Shown in pieces: positions 43,119 through 55,385 of a DNA stretch of 64,000 nt. Within the stretch, counting starts at the first letter, position 1; each line of letters opens with the position of its first letter. A model generated the notes under the pieces. It did no database searches and had not been told where the DNA came from. It saw only the letters and a program-made list of their open reading frames with translations. The stretch is taken from contig JAOBSW010000730.1 in assembly GCA_026214975.1 (NCBI GenBank), forward strand, positions 93,705 to 157,704, written 5' to 3'. The translations under genes and the position numbers were made by a program. This DNA comes from Gentiana macrophylla. Its lineage: Eukaryota; Streptophyta; Magnoliopsida; Gentianales; Gentianaceae.

Positions 43119-43131
43119 CTCTCTGATACCA
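43119..43131 (-). promoter_or_regulatory. Primer binding site next to the gypsy LTR
   Basis: The minus strand reads TTGGTATCAGAGA, starting 2 nt from the LTR edge at 43134, and matches the initiator tRNA-Met complement for ten bases. It shows that the LTR at 43134-45336 is a 5' LTR of a minus-strand element whose body has largely been lost. Confidence 0.8.
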
Positions 43132-43133
43132 AC

Positions 43134-45336
43134 TGTGACGCCCATGTGCCGGATACCGAGTCCTTTTCCGGAAAAGAATGTCCGGCACGCATATAATTAA
43201 AATTTAATCTAATTATACACATAAGCCTTACGTACGCAAACATCAGAGAACAAGCAGAAGACAAAACGACTGACTCGGGTAACTGAAACGACTAATAAAC
43301 GATTGAAAGTAACACATGATGCATTTATTGCATCATCAAAAGACTTTACTATAACCGTCAAATACAATAAACCAACTACACATTGACAACCACAAACTTG
43401 ACTCATCAATTTCTAGCATTGCAAGGATAAAAGATTCTATACCAGATTACTTTGGAAAATAAAGAACAAAAGACTTCATTTGCATCATCTTCAGGTCACT
43501 CCTCGGTGGCCTAAAAAACAACCTACATATGCACCACCTTCTCGGGGTAGGAACAATAAAGAAGATGAGGTACGTACATACGTACTTAGTAAGGGGTAGA
43601 AGAAACATTCTCAATAATTAACATTTTATATGTACATAGCATGAACATATTCTACAATCACTACCACATAAGTTGTCATTGAGATCACACTCACCCTCTA
43701 CTAGATCACATAATACATCCTTGCACAAGTTATAAGTTTGTTACATCAATATCAAAGGACACTACGCACGGTGAACAACTGCACCGCAACACGGGAAGCA
43801 CCTCAAGGGCACGGGCTTAGGTCTCCGTGTGGAAGTTACACGTGTCCCTTGGCATCAGACCAAGTAGAGGGGTGTAATAGTCTCATGCTAAGACGAATAG
43901 ACGTGCCTCACCAATGATAAGATGTTTTAGTTTTTAGATCCACACATATGTAATTTACGGATTTAAGTCTAACCATATGTTTCATTCACATAAAAGGCTT
44001 CCTAAGGACTTCTAGTCCTAGACATCTAGTTACACTACTTAGTACGTTGTAAAGGATCAATGACTACTAAGTCAATGTCCCAAAATGCCTAAACAACGTC
44101 TTCCGGTGCTCCCACCTTCTCCCCGCAGAGAGTCTTAGCTGTGGTGCTGAGCTAAGGCTACCAGAAATCAAAGTTATTGTCAATTAACATATAATGTTCC
44201 AAAAAACATACAAGCCACATCGTATCGTGTAGTACACATAAAATACAAAATCAATACAATAAACTTTTACCGTAATTTATACCATACATGGACCACAACC
44301 ATTACACATGTATGGTACTTTGTTGTGCATACCTTTTTAGCATATAAATTATATAAAGTAACCTACCGTACATAATATCTATTAACTCAACTATACATTA
44401 ATAGTCCATTTTTATTCCAGTAAATGGAATACATATTTATATCAATAGAATACTTACATAATTTTACCGTACATAATATTTATATTTTTTTTAAGGAACC
44501 TGCGATGGGAATATGATAGCAACACCAATCCCTAACAAATAATAATATAATAATAATATTAATGACTATACATCAAACTAATAAAGGCTGGACAAAGGTT
44601 CCATCCTGCACACGGCCGAGCAAATGACGTGGACGGTGGCTTCGGCAACACACATATCTCCAATAATATCGATATAATATACTTATTTCGGTCAAATTGA
44701 AAAAATTTCAATTACAGTAGCGTATAAATTTAACCAAACAATAAAAATTGTAATTAAAATTAACAATACACTTGTAATTGCACAGATTAAGAACACCCCA
44801 TTATCTTTAATTCGGTAAGAAAGCGATTCCAAAAGCGATTCCAAAAGCAAAATGCTCGAATCCTCGATTTCAACCACTTCTACGAACATCCTACGATAAT
44901 TAGGCATCACACTACGATTATGCAACTCCCTAATTCACCAAAACTCAGATTTTCTCAAGAACGTACGAAATCTAGATTTACGGCTAAAAAGAAAAACTTA
45001 TTGTTTGGAGAACAAAGAGTATGGAGACGATCGTGTTCTCTCAATAATCAATTTCTTCTATTGTTGTCTGCGCAAACGATCAACCGTTTAGCCTCACGAT
45101 TAAAGTTTTTGTTCTCCCTTTCCTTTTTTTTTCCAGCGTTGCTCCCCTCTGTTATTGCCGTGAATAATGAAGACATTTGGGGAATTGTTTCCTTTTATAC
45201 CATTTAATTAAATCCATTAAATTAATATTTAACTCCTTTTGATTATTATTTCTGATAGGTTAATATAAAATAGGAAAATAAATAAATAAATTCTCATTTT
45301 ACATTTATACCCTTCTTGAATTTTCGAGGTGTTACA
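43134..45336 (-). repeat. Gypsy-type 5' LTR (2,203 bp)
   Basis: On the plus strand it starts TGTGACGCCCATG and ends GAGGTGTTACA. Same family as the solo LTR 36248-39019. Its right 1 kb (44306-45336) recurs at 62942-63960, and its last 28 bp recur at 41044-41071. Confidence 0.88.
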
Positions 45337-45665
45337 ATCCATCATAGAACATTACGGTCTCTACTTAAACATCGTTCAGGGGCGGACCCAAGTGCCAAAG
45401 AGTCGGGGTCAGTGCCCTTATTGAGATCCGATAAGCAATATAGTAAACACTATTAATATCCTTATTCGATCTTTGAATTTGTTCTGGTGCCCTCACTGAA
45501 TTTTTTTTCAGGATATATCCTCACTGGCATCATCTTGACCGGAGAAAGACAACGATATCTGAGAAGAATAAAAAGAACAATAGAAAATACACAAGGAACT
45601 AAATAATTAAGGATTATCTGTGGTGTCTATCAGTGTCACACAATGCTGTCTAAAACTAGTTTTGA
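45337..45665. repeat. Flank module copy C
   Basis: ATCCATCATAGAACATTACGG through GTGTCTATCAGTGTCACACAATGCTGTCTAAAACTAGTTTTGA. Nearly identical to copy B, but its end matches copy A (CACACAATGCTGTCTAAAA). The CACTA element is inserted at its right edge. Confidence 0.85.
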
Positions 45666-45697
45666 CACTACAAGAAAACTGCTTTAAAGGAACGAAC

Positions 45698-46095
45698 TTT
45701 TAAGGGACGACAATGTCGTCCCTGTAAATACCATTTTTGGGACGACAAAGTCGTCCCTTTAAATGAAATCAAAAATAGTCAAAGTTTTTGGTGGATTTTT
45801 TTGAGGATACTTTAAAGGGACGACACTGTCGTCCCAAAAAATAAAATATTAACCCCACCGTGCCAGCTTGGATTTCCATGTGGCCAGAACTCTTTAAAGG
45901 GACGACAATGTCGTCCCATTAAACTGTTTTCAGAAAATTAAATGTTATAAGGAAAAATATATTAGATTTTCGGTTTATAGAGGTCGACAATTGTCGTCCC
46001 TTTAAAAGCATTAATTTTTTTAATAATATTATGTTATATGAAACATTTATAAAAAAAAATTGTTTGTAGGGACGACATTTGTCGTCCCTTTAAAG
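45698..46095. repeat. Left subterminal palindrome array of the CACTA element
   Basis: Six copies of a near-perfect 19-20-bp palindrome: about 45708, 45741, 45816, 45899, 45983 and 46069 (GGGACGAC-A/N-TGTCGTCCC forms). Most sit in TTTAAAGGGACGAC...GTCGTCCCTTTAAA contexts, extending the symmetry to about 28 bp. In En/Spm the subterminal repeats bind the TnpA-type protein, so these are likely transposase-complex binding sites; that is inference from the family. Confidence 0.88.
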
Positions 46096-46224
46096 GAAAT
46101 TAAAAAAATATGTTATATGATACAATTATAAATTTTTGGGTTTTTTAATATACATATTCTAATAAGCATTACGTTAAAATATAAAATACATTATTTTTTT
46201 ATAAAAATTCATTTATCGAACGAT

Positions 46225-47547
46225 AATACAGGTGATTCTTATAGTACTCTCTACTATAGATCGTCAGTTCGTTATCGAGCGATTGATTTGAATCTCGGGG
46301 TTCGTTAACGAGCGATTGATCTCAATCCCGAGATCCGTTATCGATTAAGCGATTTCAAATCGATATCTTTCTATATAGATGATCCTGATAGTACTCTCTC
46401 TACTATAGATCGTCAGTTCGTTATTGAGCGATTGATTTGAATCTCGGGGTTCATTAACGAGCGATTGATCTCAATCCCGATATCCGTTATCGATTAAGCG
46501 ATTTGAAATCGATATCTTTCTTTACAGATCATCCTGATAGTACTCTCTACTATAGATCGTCGGTTCATTATCGAGCAACTGATTTGAATCGCGGGGTTCG
46601 TTAACGAGCGATTGATCTCAATCCCGAGATCCATAATCGATTAAGTGATTTCAAATCGATATCTTTCTTTACAGATTGATGATACGGGGATTCACTCCTC
46701 CACGTGGAAGTATCTGATTGGTCCAGCTGGCATGTGGAAAAGTCTGCGCTGATGATCCACATCGGATCGAATGCTATGCATACCAGTGAAGACCGCAATG
46801 ACAGGCAGATTATGCAAGTGTCCCACCTCGATCACTCATGTCGGTATGCCTCGAGTCGATGCCAAGACTTCCAGTTCAGACACTCGGGCCCACCGCCCAG
46901 CAGGTTACTTGGGCAGGACGGCAAGGCCCATTTAAGGGTATTTATGTCAATAGACCTAACCGCCCTAAACTTAGGGCAGAAGAAGGACATGTGCCTATAA
47001 ATACATCATTCCAGGAACTACGTAAGGCTTGATTCCTGGACTTTGAGACAGGATACGGAGGCAATCCAAGATACATTCTTGGACTCAGCCATAAAGCACC
47101 AAAAACACCATCTTTTGCACAGTTACAGTCGTTCGATTCCTTTACCGCTCATCCTTAGATTACACGTGGCCCAGGTTTATCGGTGTTGCATTATTCAGCA
47201 TCATCACAGATCATCCTGATAGTACTCTCTATATAGATCGTTAGTTCGTTATCGAGCGATTGATTTGAATCTCGGGGTTTGTTAACGAGCGATTGATCTC
47301 AATCCTGAGATCCGTTATCGATTAAGCGATTTCAAACCGATATATTTCTTTACAGACCATCCTGATAGTACTCTCTACTATAGATCGTCAGTTCATTCTC
47401 GAGCGATTGATTTGAATCTCGGGGTTCGTTAACAAGCGATTGAACTCAATCCCGAGATTCGTTATCGATTAAGTGATTTCAAACCGATATCTTTCTTTAC
47501 AGATCATCCTGATAGTACTCTCTACTATACATCATTATGTCGTTATC
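46225..47547. repeat. 145-bp tandem array, left block
   Basis: Units begin (ATCCTGATAGTACTCTCTAC...TATAGATCG) near 46229, 46379, 46527, 47211, 47358 and 47505. Each contains two related half-units, GTTATCGAGCGATTGATTTG and GTTAACGAGCGATTGATCTC, then CTCAATCCCGAGATCCG and TTATCGATTAAGCGATTTC. The array is cut by the solo LTR at 46677-47206 and the gypsy element at 47553; it resumes at 54849. Confidence 0.92.
46677..47206 (+). mobile_element. Solo LTR (530 bp) in the tandem array
   Basis: TSD CAGAT (46672-46676 and 47207-47211). Inverted ends TGATGATACG...CAGCATCATCA. A TATA-like CCTATAAATACATC lies at about 46995, which suggests plus orientation. GC-richer than the surrounding array. Confidence 0.9.
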
Positions 47548-47552
47548 GAGCG

Positions 47553-48278
47553 TGATGTGATTCTTACAAATCAAATCCTTTGTTTTGCCCAGGAAGAAAT
47601 TGAAGGTAGTCAATGCGAGCTATGATCCGCGCCTTAGACCAAGACTACGGTTGGAACGCCACAACGTAATGCTCACTTACGTTGATAAGTTCTCAAAGGG
47701 GGCGATCCTCCAATCCAAGAGAATCTCACACACAAGGTGCACAATTAAGACAATGCTTAATCGAAAATAATATTTCACTCAAAACTAACTTGTTCATGAA
47801 AGGAGATAGTATGTGCCTTATATAGGCTACAAATAAAAGACTAGTTTTCCTCCTAAGCAATGTGGGAGAAAATTAACTAGTAAAATAAAGCCTAAGTAAC
47901 TAAGACCTAGAAGGGGGCGCCACTTTCAATAGGCTTTTCTAGCCTTTCTTGTGTCATCTAAGCCCACAAGATAATTATTAAATAAAGTCCACATAAAATA
48001 ATTAAACAAGTCCAAACAAAACTAACAATGGCGCCACAAGCATTAGGTGTTGTCTTCAAGCCCAAAAGCATAGTGCATAAACAATATTGGAACTTCATCA
48101 CTCTTTTTGGGCTGTCCAAACTCTTCATGGATCTCTATCAACAATGTATTCAAGGCTTCTCTCATATTCTTCCTTTGGAGCCTTGTCAATGGTCCATCTC
48201 TAATGATCAATGGATCAATCTTCTTCACGGTTGCCAATGGGTGGGATCCCATCGTAAAGCGCATCATATATCACATCA
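47553..48278 (-). repeat. 3' LTR of the gypsy element, with the pol C-terminus inside
   Basis: Contains minus-strand frame 48043-48267 reading PLIIRDGPLTRLQRKNMREA and LLIEIHEEFGQPKK, a conserved C-terminal tail of plant gypsy polyproteins. The same frame is in the 5' LTR (54527-54844). A minus-strand TATA box (CCTATATAAGG) lies at about 47816-47826. Confidence 0.88.
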
Positions 48279-48332
48279 TTCCCTCCCGGTTGGGAAGGAT
48301 CATCCCTCAGATCAAAGGATTGTCGAAAAGAG

Positions 48333-49100
48333 TCAAATCACCACGTTGATGGAAGAAGAAATATTCCAATCCGGCGGCAAGTCAATCTTGTAAACATTAG
48401 GGTTGATCCTCTCAAGAACTTGGAACGGTCCCTCGCCTTTCATGTGCAGCTTGGTCTTGCGTTGCTTTGGGAACCTATCCTTGCGCAAGTGTAACCAAAC
48501 ATAATCGCCAGGTTCGAAGATGACTTCTTTGCGTCCTTTATTAGCTTGCTTAGCATACCGGGCCGTGGCTGCCTCCACATTCTTCCGTGCTTTCTCATGT
48601 AGCTCACGAACAAGTGCAGCCCGTTGTTCACCATCCAAGCTAACCTGCGCAATATCAGGTAAAGGAGCCAACGTAAAAGGCGTGTCCGGATTAAAACCGT
48701 AAACCATCTCAAATGGGGTGAATTTAGAAGCAGAGTGTTTACACCTATTATAAGCAAATTCGAAGATAAGGTAAACAATCTTCCCAATTTTTGAGATTTT
48801 TTGAACAAGACAACGAAGCAATCGACCCAACACACGATTAACCACTTGGTTTGACCATCGGTTTGAGGATGAAATGCGGTAGAATAAAGTAACTTAGTTC
48901 TAAACGCATCCACAAAACTCTCCAAAAATGACCAATGAATTTTGAATCTCGATCACTCACAATCGTTCTAGGCACACCATGTAATTTAACTACTTCCTTG
49001 AGAAACAAATCAAACAATATATGAAGCATCATTAGTTTTAGAGCATGCAAGAAAGTGTGCCATCTTAGAAAACCTATCCACTACCACAAAAGCAGAATCG
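48333..49100 (-). pseudogene. Gypsy integrase and C-terminal domain
   Basis: Frame 48838-49050 holds [20 protein letters not shown] (second Asp of DDE). Frame 48440-48925 holds [12 protein letters not shown]. Frame 48333-48845 holds SKFTPFEMVYGFNPDTPFTL and the SH3/GPY-like end FEPGDYVWLHLRKDRFP...GEGPFQVLERINPN. Three frames, so not functional. The N-terminal zinc part around 49100-49500 is too broken to assign. Confidence 0.88.
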
Positions 49101-49518
49101 TGACCACTCTTGGACCAGGGTAAGCCTAACACAAAATCCATAGATAAATCACCCACGGTTGCGTAGGAATAGGGAGGCGTATATAAACCGTGGGGTGGGA
49201 TGTAGATTTAAAGGACTTACAAGTAATACAAGCGTTCAATATTTAGCAACATCAACTTTCATACGAGGCCAATAAAAATGAGATTTAAGCATATCAAGCG
49301 TTTAATAATGCCAAAATGACCATAAGACCACCACTATGTGCTTCACGCACCAATAAATCACTCATAGAACAACGAGGAATACAAATGACATGATCTCAAT
49401 ACAAAAAACCCTCGCGTCTAAAGAACCTACCATCGGTTTTATTATCGATGATTATGCCACTTAGTCATAAAATCCTCATGAAGCATATAAATCCTTGATA
49501 AATTCAAAACCCGTGAAT

Positions 49519-50205
49519 TTAGTTTGCATAGTGGTAATTAAAGCGGTCTACGAGAAAGAGCATCGGCGACCACATTATCTTGACCCTTTTGTACTTAATA
49601 ATATAAGGAAAGGACTCAATAAATTCAACCCAACGAACATGCCATGGAATTAACTTACCCCTTACTTTCAAGTACTTAAGCGATTCGTGATCGGTGTGTA
49701 TGATAAACTCTCGTGGACGTAAATAATGTTGCCAAGTGTGAAGGGCTCTAACTAACGCAAACAATTCCTTATCATAAGTTGCATAATTCAAAGAGGCACC
49801 TTTAAGCTTTTCACTAAAATATGCAATAGGTCTACCCTATTGAGTTAAGACTCCACCAATACCCACACCCGATGCATCACATTCAATTTCAAAATGTTTA
49901 TTAAAATCGGGAAGTGCAAGTATAGAAAGGCTGAAATTAAACGAGCTTTTAGAGTTTGAAAGACTCCCTTTTCCGTGGACCCCAATAGAAGGTACATTTT
50001 TCTTCACAAGCTCGTTCGGAGGAGTCTTTGCGATGGTGCTAAAATCCTTGACAAAACGCCTGTAGAAGCTCGCTAAGCCATGGAAACTACGCACATCAGC
50101 CGCAGTTTGAGGTGTAGGCCAATCCTCGATAGCTTTAACCTTGTCACGATCAACTTCAACACCCTGGTCACTTACTACAAAACCAAGAAAAACAACTCTA
50201 TCCAA
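49519..50205 (-). pseudogene. Gypsy RT connection and RNase H
   Basis: Frame 49837-50205 has [20 protein letters not shown] and VRSFHGLASFYRRFVKDFS, then FEIECDASGVGIGGVLTQ, with the first RNase H Asp. Frame 49519-49791 has [20 protein letters not shown] (catalytic Glu) and [15 protein letters not shown] (Asp). A stop or frameshift lies at 49792-49836. Confidence 0.9.
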
Positions 50206-50546
50206 ACAAAAGGAACATTTTTTAGATTAGCATAGAGCTGAGCATCGCGGAGCGTAGACAAAACAGCACGTAGGTGAACTATGTGATCATCTAAATTGTG
50301 GCTATAAATCAGAATATCATCAAAATAAACTACCACAAACTTATTTATAAACTCGCGAAGCACCTCGTTCATTAAACGCATGAAAATACTAGGTGCATTA
50401 GTCAAGCCAAAGGGCATAACCAACCACTCATATAATCCAAATTTGGTTTTAAAGGCTGTCTTCCATTCATCACCTTCCCTAATCTGAACTTGGTGATAAC
50501 CACTCTTAAGATCAATTTTAGTAAAAATTTTAGCACCCAAGTTCAT
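50175..50546 (-). pseudogene. Gypsy reverse transcriptase core
   Basis: [20 protein letters not shown] (first catalytic Asp), [20 protein letters not shown] and [16 protein letters not shown] (YFDD) are intact. The frame is lost at both ends; the N-terminal RT portion lies in broken frames at about 50547-50800. Confidence 0.92.
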
Positions 50547-51429
50547 CTAGCATGTCATCTAAGCGAGGAATGGGATAACGATATTTTACCGTAATTTGAT
50601 TAATGGCACGATTGTCCATGCACATTCTCCATTCACCTCCTTTCTTGGGCACCACGAGGCTGCATCTTGCTGAGGCTCATAGACTCTTGAATTTTTCTTT
50701 AGCTAATAACTCATCGACTTGTTTCTTTATCTCTAAAGTTTAATTTGGGTTTGCTCGATAAGCCGGACGATTGGGCAATCTGAGCCGGCACGAGGTCAAT
50801 ATGATGCTCCACGCCTCACAATGGTGGTAAGCCACTGGGTTCCTCCTCGGGAATACATCAACAAACTCTGTAAAGCAGAGCACACAACACTAGGTAGAGA
50901 ATCGGTGAGATAAACACAAGCATTAAACAAGGGAAGGGGATGGGGCAACTCGGCCAAGTCACCTTTGGTGAGTGTGTGGGGCAGTTGTAAGTGTAGGGGA
51001 GGGATTATGGGAGTGCGTACATAAGAAAAGAAATACAACCTGGTCGGAGTCAATGGTATCAATGACTTGGTGGCTTTGGCATAGAAGTTCCTACACACGC
51101 GCACATTTTGACTTATCAACTTTATTACCTCCCTCACTAGATGTGGCACCGACACTCGCAATTGACTTTTCTACTTTATCACTCCTCGTCGAGAAACTAC
51201 ATCGACCTCCTTACCAATTTTTGTTTTCAACTTTTATTTTCCCTCGATCCTAAGGCCCTCATTCTTTTTCTCTCCCGTCAATTTGTTTTCTTCACTTTTC
51301 AACTTTTCACCCTCTTTCCTTTTATTTTCCTCACGAGCTCGTGTGAGTGCGAGCTGATCTTGACGGACTTGCTCAGGGGTAAGAGCGGATAATGCATAAC
51401 TCTTGCCCTTATAATGACTTAATACTTGT

Positions 51430-51924
51430 TCAAAAACCCATCAAACAAAACCTTTCGATCGTATTGCCACGGACGACCCAATAAAATGTGGTGACTTCCA
51501 AAGGGACTACATCACATAATATCTCATCTTCGTATTTCCCAACGCTAAAAGAAATCAACGCTTGTTTTGTAACATTCAATTCTTCTGCATTATTCAGCCA
51601 TTGCAACTTGTAGGGGTGGGGATGAGGAACAGTAGGTAAACCCATACGATCAATCAAATCCGCGCTAACAACATTAGCACAACTACCAGAATCAACAATA
51701 AGAGAACAAAGTTTACCATTTAGCATACAGCGGGTATGGAAAATATTCTCACGTTGGACACCGTCCTCAAGTGTAGCACTGGTAGTGAGAACCTTTTTAA
51801 GCACAAAAATCGAACCCGCAGGTGGGTCACACTCAATATCATCCTCTTCAACTACATACTCATCCAGCTCAAAGTCCTCCGCATTAAAACCATCATCATC
51901 TACAGTCTCTTCAACTACTACCAT
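51430..51924 (-). pseudogene. Gypsy aspartic protease
   Basis: An acidic leader (DDDGFNAEDFELDEYVVEED), then the retropepsin-like fold with SLIVDSGSCANVVSADLIDR (catalytic Asp in DSGS), then KLQWLNNAEELNVTKQALIS and CDVVPLEVT. The frame ends at the end of the domain (ERFCLMGF). Confidence 0.86.
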
Positions 51925-52184
51925 ATTACGTCTAGTAGGGCATTCGAGACCTTAACATGACCAACTCACGGTACACTTAAAACACTTAACATCACGAGGT
52001 TGCTTAATGCGGCGGTCAACACCTTTACTCTTCTCACCTTCCTTAGCTTTAGAAGCATCATAGGAAGTAGTAGGGCTGTCCGAGTGCACTCCGTACAAAA
52101 TTACGAGCATCTCCTCTAGGTCGAAACGGACGGAAAGACGAAGAAGTACCTCCAATGGATTTGTTAACAGTGGATTTTGTCGTT

Positions 52185-53044
52185 TCAAGCGCCTCTCAAT
52201 CGCATGCGAGCCGTTTGTAACATGTCATCCAAAGTATTACAACCACATAACTCCAATGGTTGCCCAATTTCCAATCGCATACCACATAAAAAACGTTGCA
52301 TAGTGACCATGTCCTCTTCCTCAACCTGTGATCGTGCCAAAGTAGTCACCATCTCTTCATAGAAATCATCTACCGAACGTTCTCCCTGTTTCATTGTCTG
52401 AAGAGCACGATAGAGGTCTTGATAATACGATATAGGAACAAAGCGAGTGCGCATTATCTCTTTCAAAAGTGTCCATGAACGTATAGGTGGTCATCCTCAG
52501 ATTTGGTGCGCATGAGGCTCAGACTGATTCCACCACACCATAGCATAACCTGTAAACTCCAATTGAGCTAGATTGCACTTCTTCTCCTCGGTATAATTGT
52601 TACACGCAAAGATCTGATCTAGCTTACTCTCCCAATCAAGATATACCGAAGCACTACCGGAACCCGCAAAACTAGGAAGCTTCATCTTTACCTGTGTCAT
52701 ATTATTATCCGGAATGTACGCATCCTCGTCGTCGATGTTGATCAAAGATGATCACGGAGTCGTGGAACATTAATTACACGGACCGGTTGTCGAAGAAGTC
52801 GAGGTACCGCAAAGAGAGTCGCGGGTTGTGCACCATCAAAGTTGGGCACCACGATTAAGATGAACCATTTGGAAACATTAAATCTTTGAATGGATGCCCT
52901 CATGTAGATCATCTCCATAAAAACCCTTTCGAATTTTGCATCATTCTCGTTATTAAATTCCTTGCTAAATTCTTTGACATGGGCAGCCAGTCTCTTTTCA
53001 AGATACTCATTACTCAAATTTTTAGAATGTTTAGAGTCCTCCAT
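52185..53044 (-). pseudogene. Gypsy gag (broken)
   Basis: Start MEDSKHSKNLSNEYLEKRLA at 53044. Frames at 52742-53044, 52497-52745 and 52185-52466 together give a plant retrotransposon gag: MKLPSFAGSGSASVYLDWES, LAQLEFTGYAMVWWNQ (the conserved AxxWW), then MRTRFVPISYYQDLYRALQ and VDDFYEEMVTTLARSQVEEE. A nucleocapsid-like CFKC remnant follows near 51965-51990. At least three frame breaks. Confidence 0.88.
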
Positions 53045-53203
53045 AGGATAGACAATAAACCCTCACCAAGACACTCGTGTTTACACTCTCCCTCGCTCTT
53101 GTGGATAGTAAAGCACCCCTTTTTATAAACAAATCAAAATAACAAGCAAAACGAATCTAGGCTAGGGTTAAGCTTGGGACGGGTTTAGATCACCAAAACT
53201 TTC

Positions 53204-53370
53204 GTAACACCAAATTTTGCACAAGAACTCTACGACACAACACAAGCTACAAAAAACAAAAATTTCTTGCAAATTTTCCGCTAATTTTACTCGCTTTTTT
53301 ATCACAAAAATTTTCAGTAACACCAAATTTTGCACAAGAACTCTACGACACAACACAAGCTACAAAAACA
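53204..53370. repeat. 55-bp direct repeat in the gypsy leader
   Basis: GTAACACCAAATTTTGCACA...CAACACAAGCTACAAAAA occurs at 53204 and 53317 (period 113). It lies in the untranslated leader between primer site and gag, and is probably a replication slip. Confidence 0.88.
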
Positions 53371-54125
53371 AAACAAAAAATTTATGCATAACTTTCCCGC
53401 CTTTTTTTTAGGCTGGGATGCCTTTTGGACGATTACACAACCTACAAAATTATATGCACAGCAAATAAACGACTGACGAAACCACTAAACACAAACTAGG
53501 GTTCGTAATTTCAAGAACGTAGATCTTGATTATGAAAGAGTGAATCCTGATGAGTTCTTGATCGTTCTCGGTGTGAAAATAGGGTTTAGGGTTGAAAGGT
53601 TGCGGTTTTGGGGGTGTTGCAACCTTATTATCCGGGGATGTTTAGGGCTTAGGTAGGTTGATTGCTACGGATGTGTGTGTATTGTAGCAATATTATCCGG
53701 GCTGCGGGGAAGAAGGTCTGAAGGTTTGAAGAAAATTTGAAGGTTTCGGTTTAGGGTTCTTAAGAACATGCAGGAACTAGGGTTTTCGAGTTTCCGTATT
53801 TGTTGGATCACTACTCGAGGAACAACTATGATCAGAACGATCAAAACAGCAAAACAACGATCAAAACAGCAAAGCGAACGATCAAGAACAGATTTTTTTT
53901 GAAGAAAACGCAGGAACACAGCAAGAACAGATTATGAGGATGACGATCAACACAGCAGAACAGCAAATTTCGTTTCTTTTTTTTTATATATTTTTTCAAT
54001 GGATGAACAAGAACAACTTTGCAGCAAATAGGACGCAGGAAGCAAGAATCAACAATGAAGAACGAATAGAAAAGAAAAGCGAAAGGATATTTGATTACCA
54101 ACAACCATCGAGCTCTGCTACCAAT

Positions 54126-54848
54126 CGATGTGATTCTTACAAATCAAATCCTTTGTTTTGCCAGGAAGAAATTGAAGGTAGTCAATGCGAGCTATGATCC
54201 GCGCGCCTTAGACCAAGACTACGGTTGAACGCCACAACGTAATGCTCACTTACGTTGATAAGTTCTCAAAGAGGCGATCCTCCAATCCAAGAGAATCTCA
54301 CACACAAGGTGCACAATTAAGACAATGCTTAATCGAAAATAATATTTCACTCAAACTAACTTGTTCATGAAAGGAGATAGTATGTGCCTTATATAGGCTA
54401 CAAATAAAAGACTAGTTTTCCTCCTAAGCAATGTGGGAGAAAATTAACTAGTAAAATAAAGCCTAAGTAACTAAGACCTAGAAGGGGGCCACTTTCAATG
54501 GGCTTTTCTAGCCTTTCTTGTGTCATCTAAGCCCACAAGATAATTATTAAATAAAGTCCACATAAAATAATTAAACAAGTCCAAACAAAACTAACAATGG
54601 CGCCACAAGCATTAGGTGTTGTCTTCAAGCCCAAAAGCATAGTGCATAAACAATATTGGAACTTCATCACTCTTTTGGGGTGTCCAAACTCTTCATGGAT
54701 CTCTATCAACAATGTATTCAAGGCTTCTCTCATATTCTTCCTTTGGAGCCTTGTCAATGGTCCATCTCTAATGATCAATGGATCAATCTTCTTCACGGTT
54801 GCCAATGGGTCGGGATCCCCATCGTAAAACGCATCGTATATCACATCA
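54126..54848 (-). repeat. 5' LTR of the gypsy element
   Basis: Partner of 47553-48278. Its inner edge reads CGATGTGAT (one mutation from TGATGTGAT) next to the primer site. Confidence 0.92.
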
Positions 54849-55385
54849 GAGCGATTAATTTGAATCTCGGGGTTCGTTAACGAGCGATTGATCTCAATCC
54901 CGAGATCCGTTATCGATTAAGTGATTTGAAATCGATATCTTTCTTTACAGATCATCCTGATAGTACTCTCTACTATAGATCGTCAATTCATTATCGAGCG
55001 ATTGATTTGAATCTCGGGGTTCGTTAATGAGCGATTGAACTCAATCCCGAGATCCGTTATCGATTAAGTGATTTCAAATCGATATCTTTCTTTACAAATC
55101 ATCCTGATAGTACTCTCTACTATAGATCGTCAATTCATTATCGAGCGATTGATTTGAATCTCGGGGTTCGTTAATGAGCGATTGATCTCAATCCCGAGAT
55201 CCAATATCGATTAAGCGATTTCAAACCGATATCTTTCTTTACAGATCATTCTAATACTACTATCTACTATAGATCGTAATGTCGTTATCGAGCGATTGAT
55301 TTGAATCTCAGGGTTCGTTAACAAGCTATTGAACTCAATCCCGAGATCCGTTATCGATTTGTTGATTTCAAACCTTTTTATATAA
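54849..55385. repeat. 145-bp tandem array, right block
   Basis: Continuation of the array at 46225-47547 after the gypsy insertion: GAGCGATT is shared across the break, and unit starts are near 54952, 55099 and 55246. The array then decays near 55350. Confidence 0.9.

Larger units (their letters stand above)
47553..54848 (-). mobile_element. Ty3/gypsy retrotransposon (chromovirus, CRM-like), decayed
   Basis: TSD GAGCG (47548-47552 and 54849-54853). LTRs 47553-48278 (726 bp, 3') and 54126-54848 (723 bp, 5'), with 9-bp inverted ends TGATGTGAT...ATCACATCA. Minus-strand order is primer site (54112-54124, TTGGTAGCAGAGC), ~1-kb leader, gag, protease, RT, RNase H, integrase, which is the gypsy order. 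TGATG/CATCA ends, the RT wording ([20 protein letters not shown]) and a pol frame running into the 3' LTR point to the CRM-like clade; that placement is inference. Multiple frameshifts. The LTRs are very similar (short indels), so the insertion is fairly recent. Confidence 0.93.

Noticed and set aside
43119..43131. TGGTATCAGAG strings considered as tRNA genes
   Set aside because: Only the 3' acceptor complement is present at each LTR; no cloverleaf, A-box or B-box was found. I saw no tRNA or rRNA gene in the window.
45698..46095. Regularly spaced palindromes considered as a CRISPR-like array
   Set aside because: Spacing is irregular, the organism is a plant, and the motif lies at both ends of a CACTA transposon.
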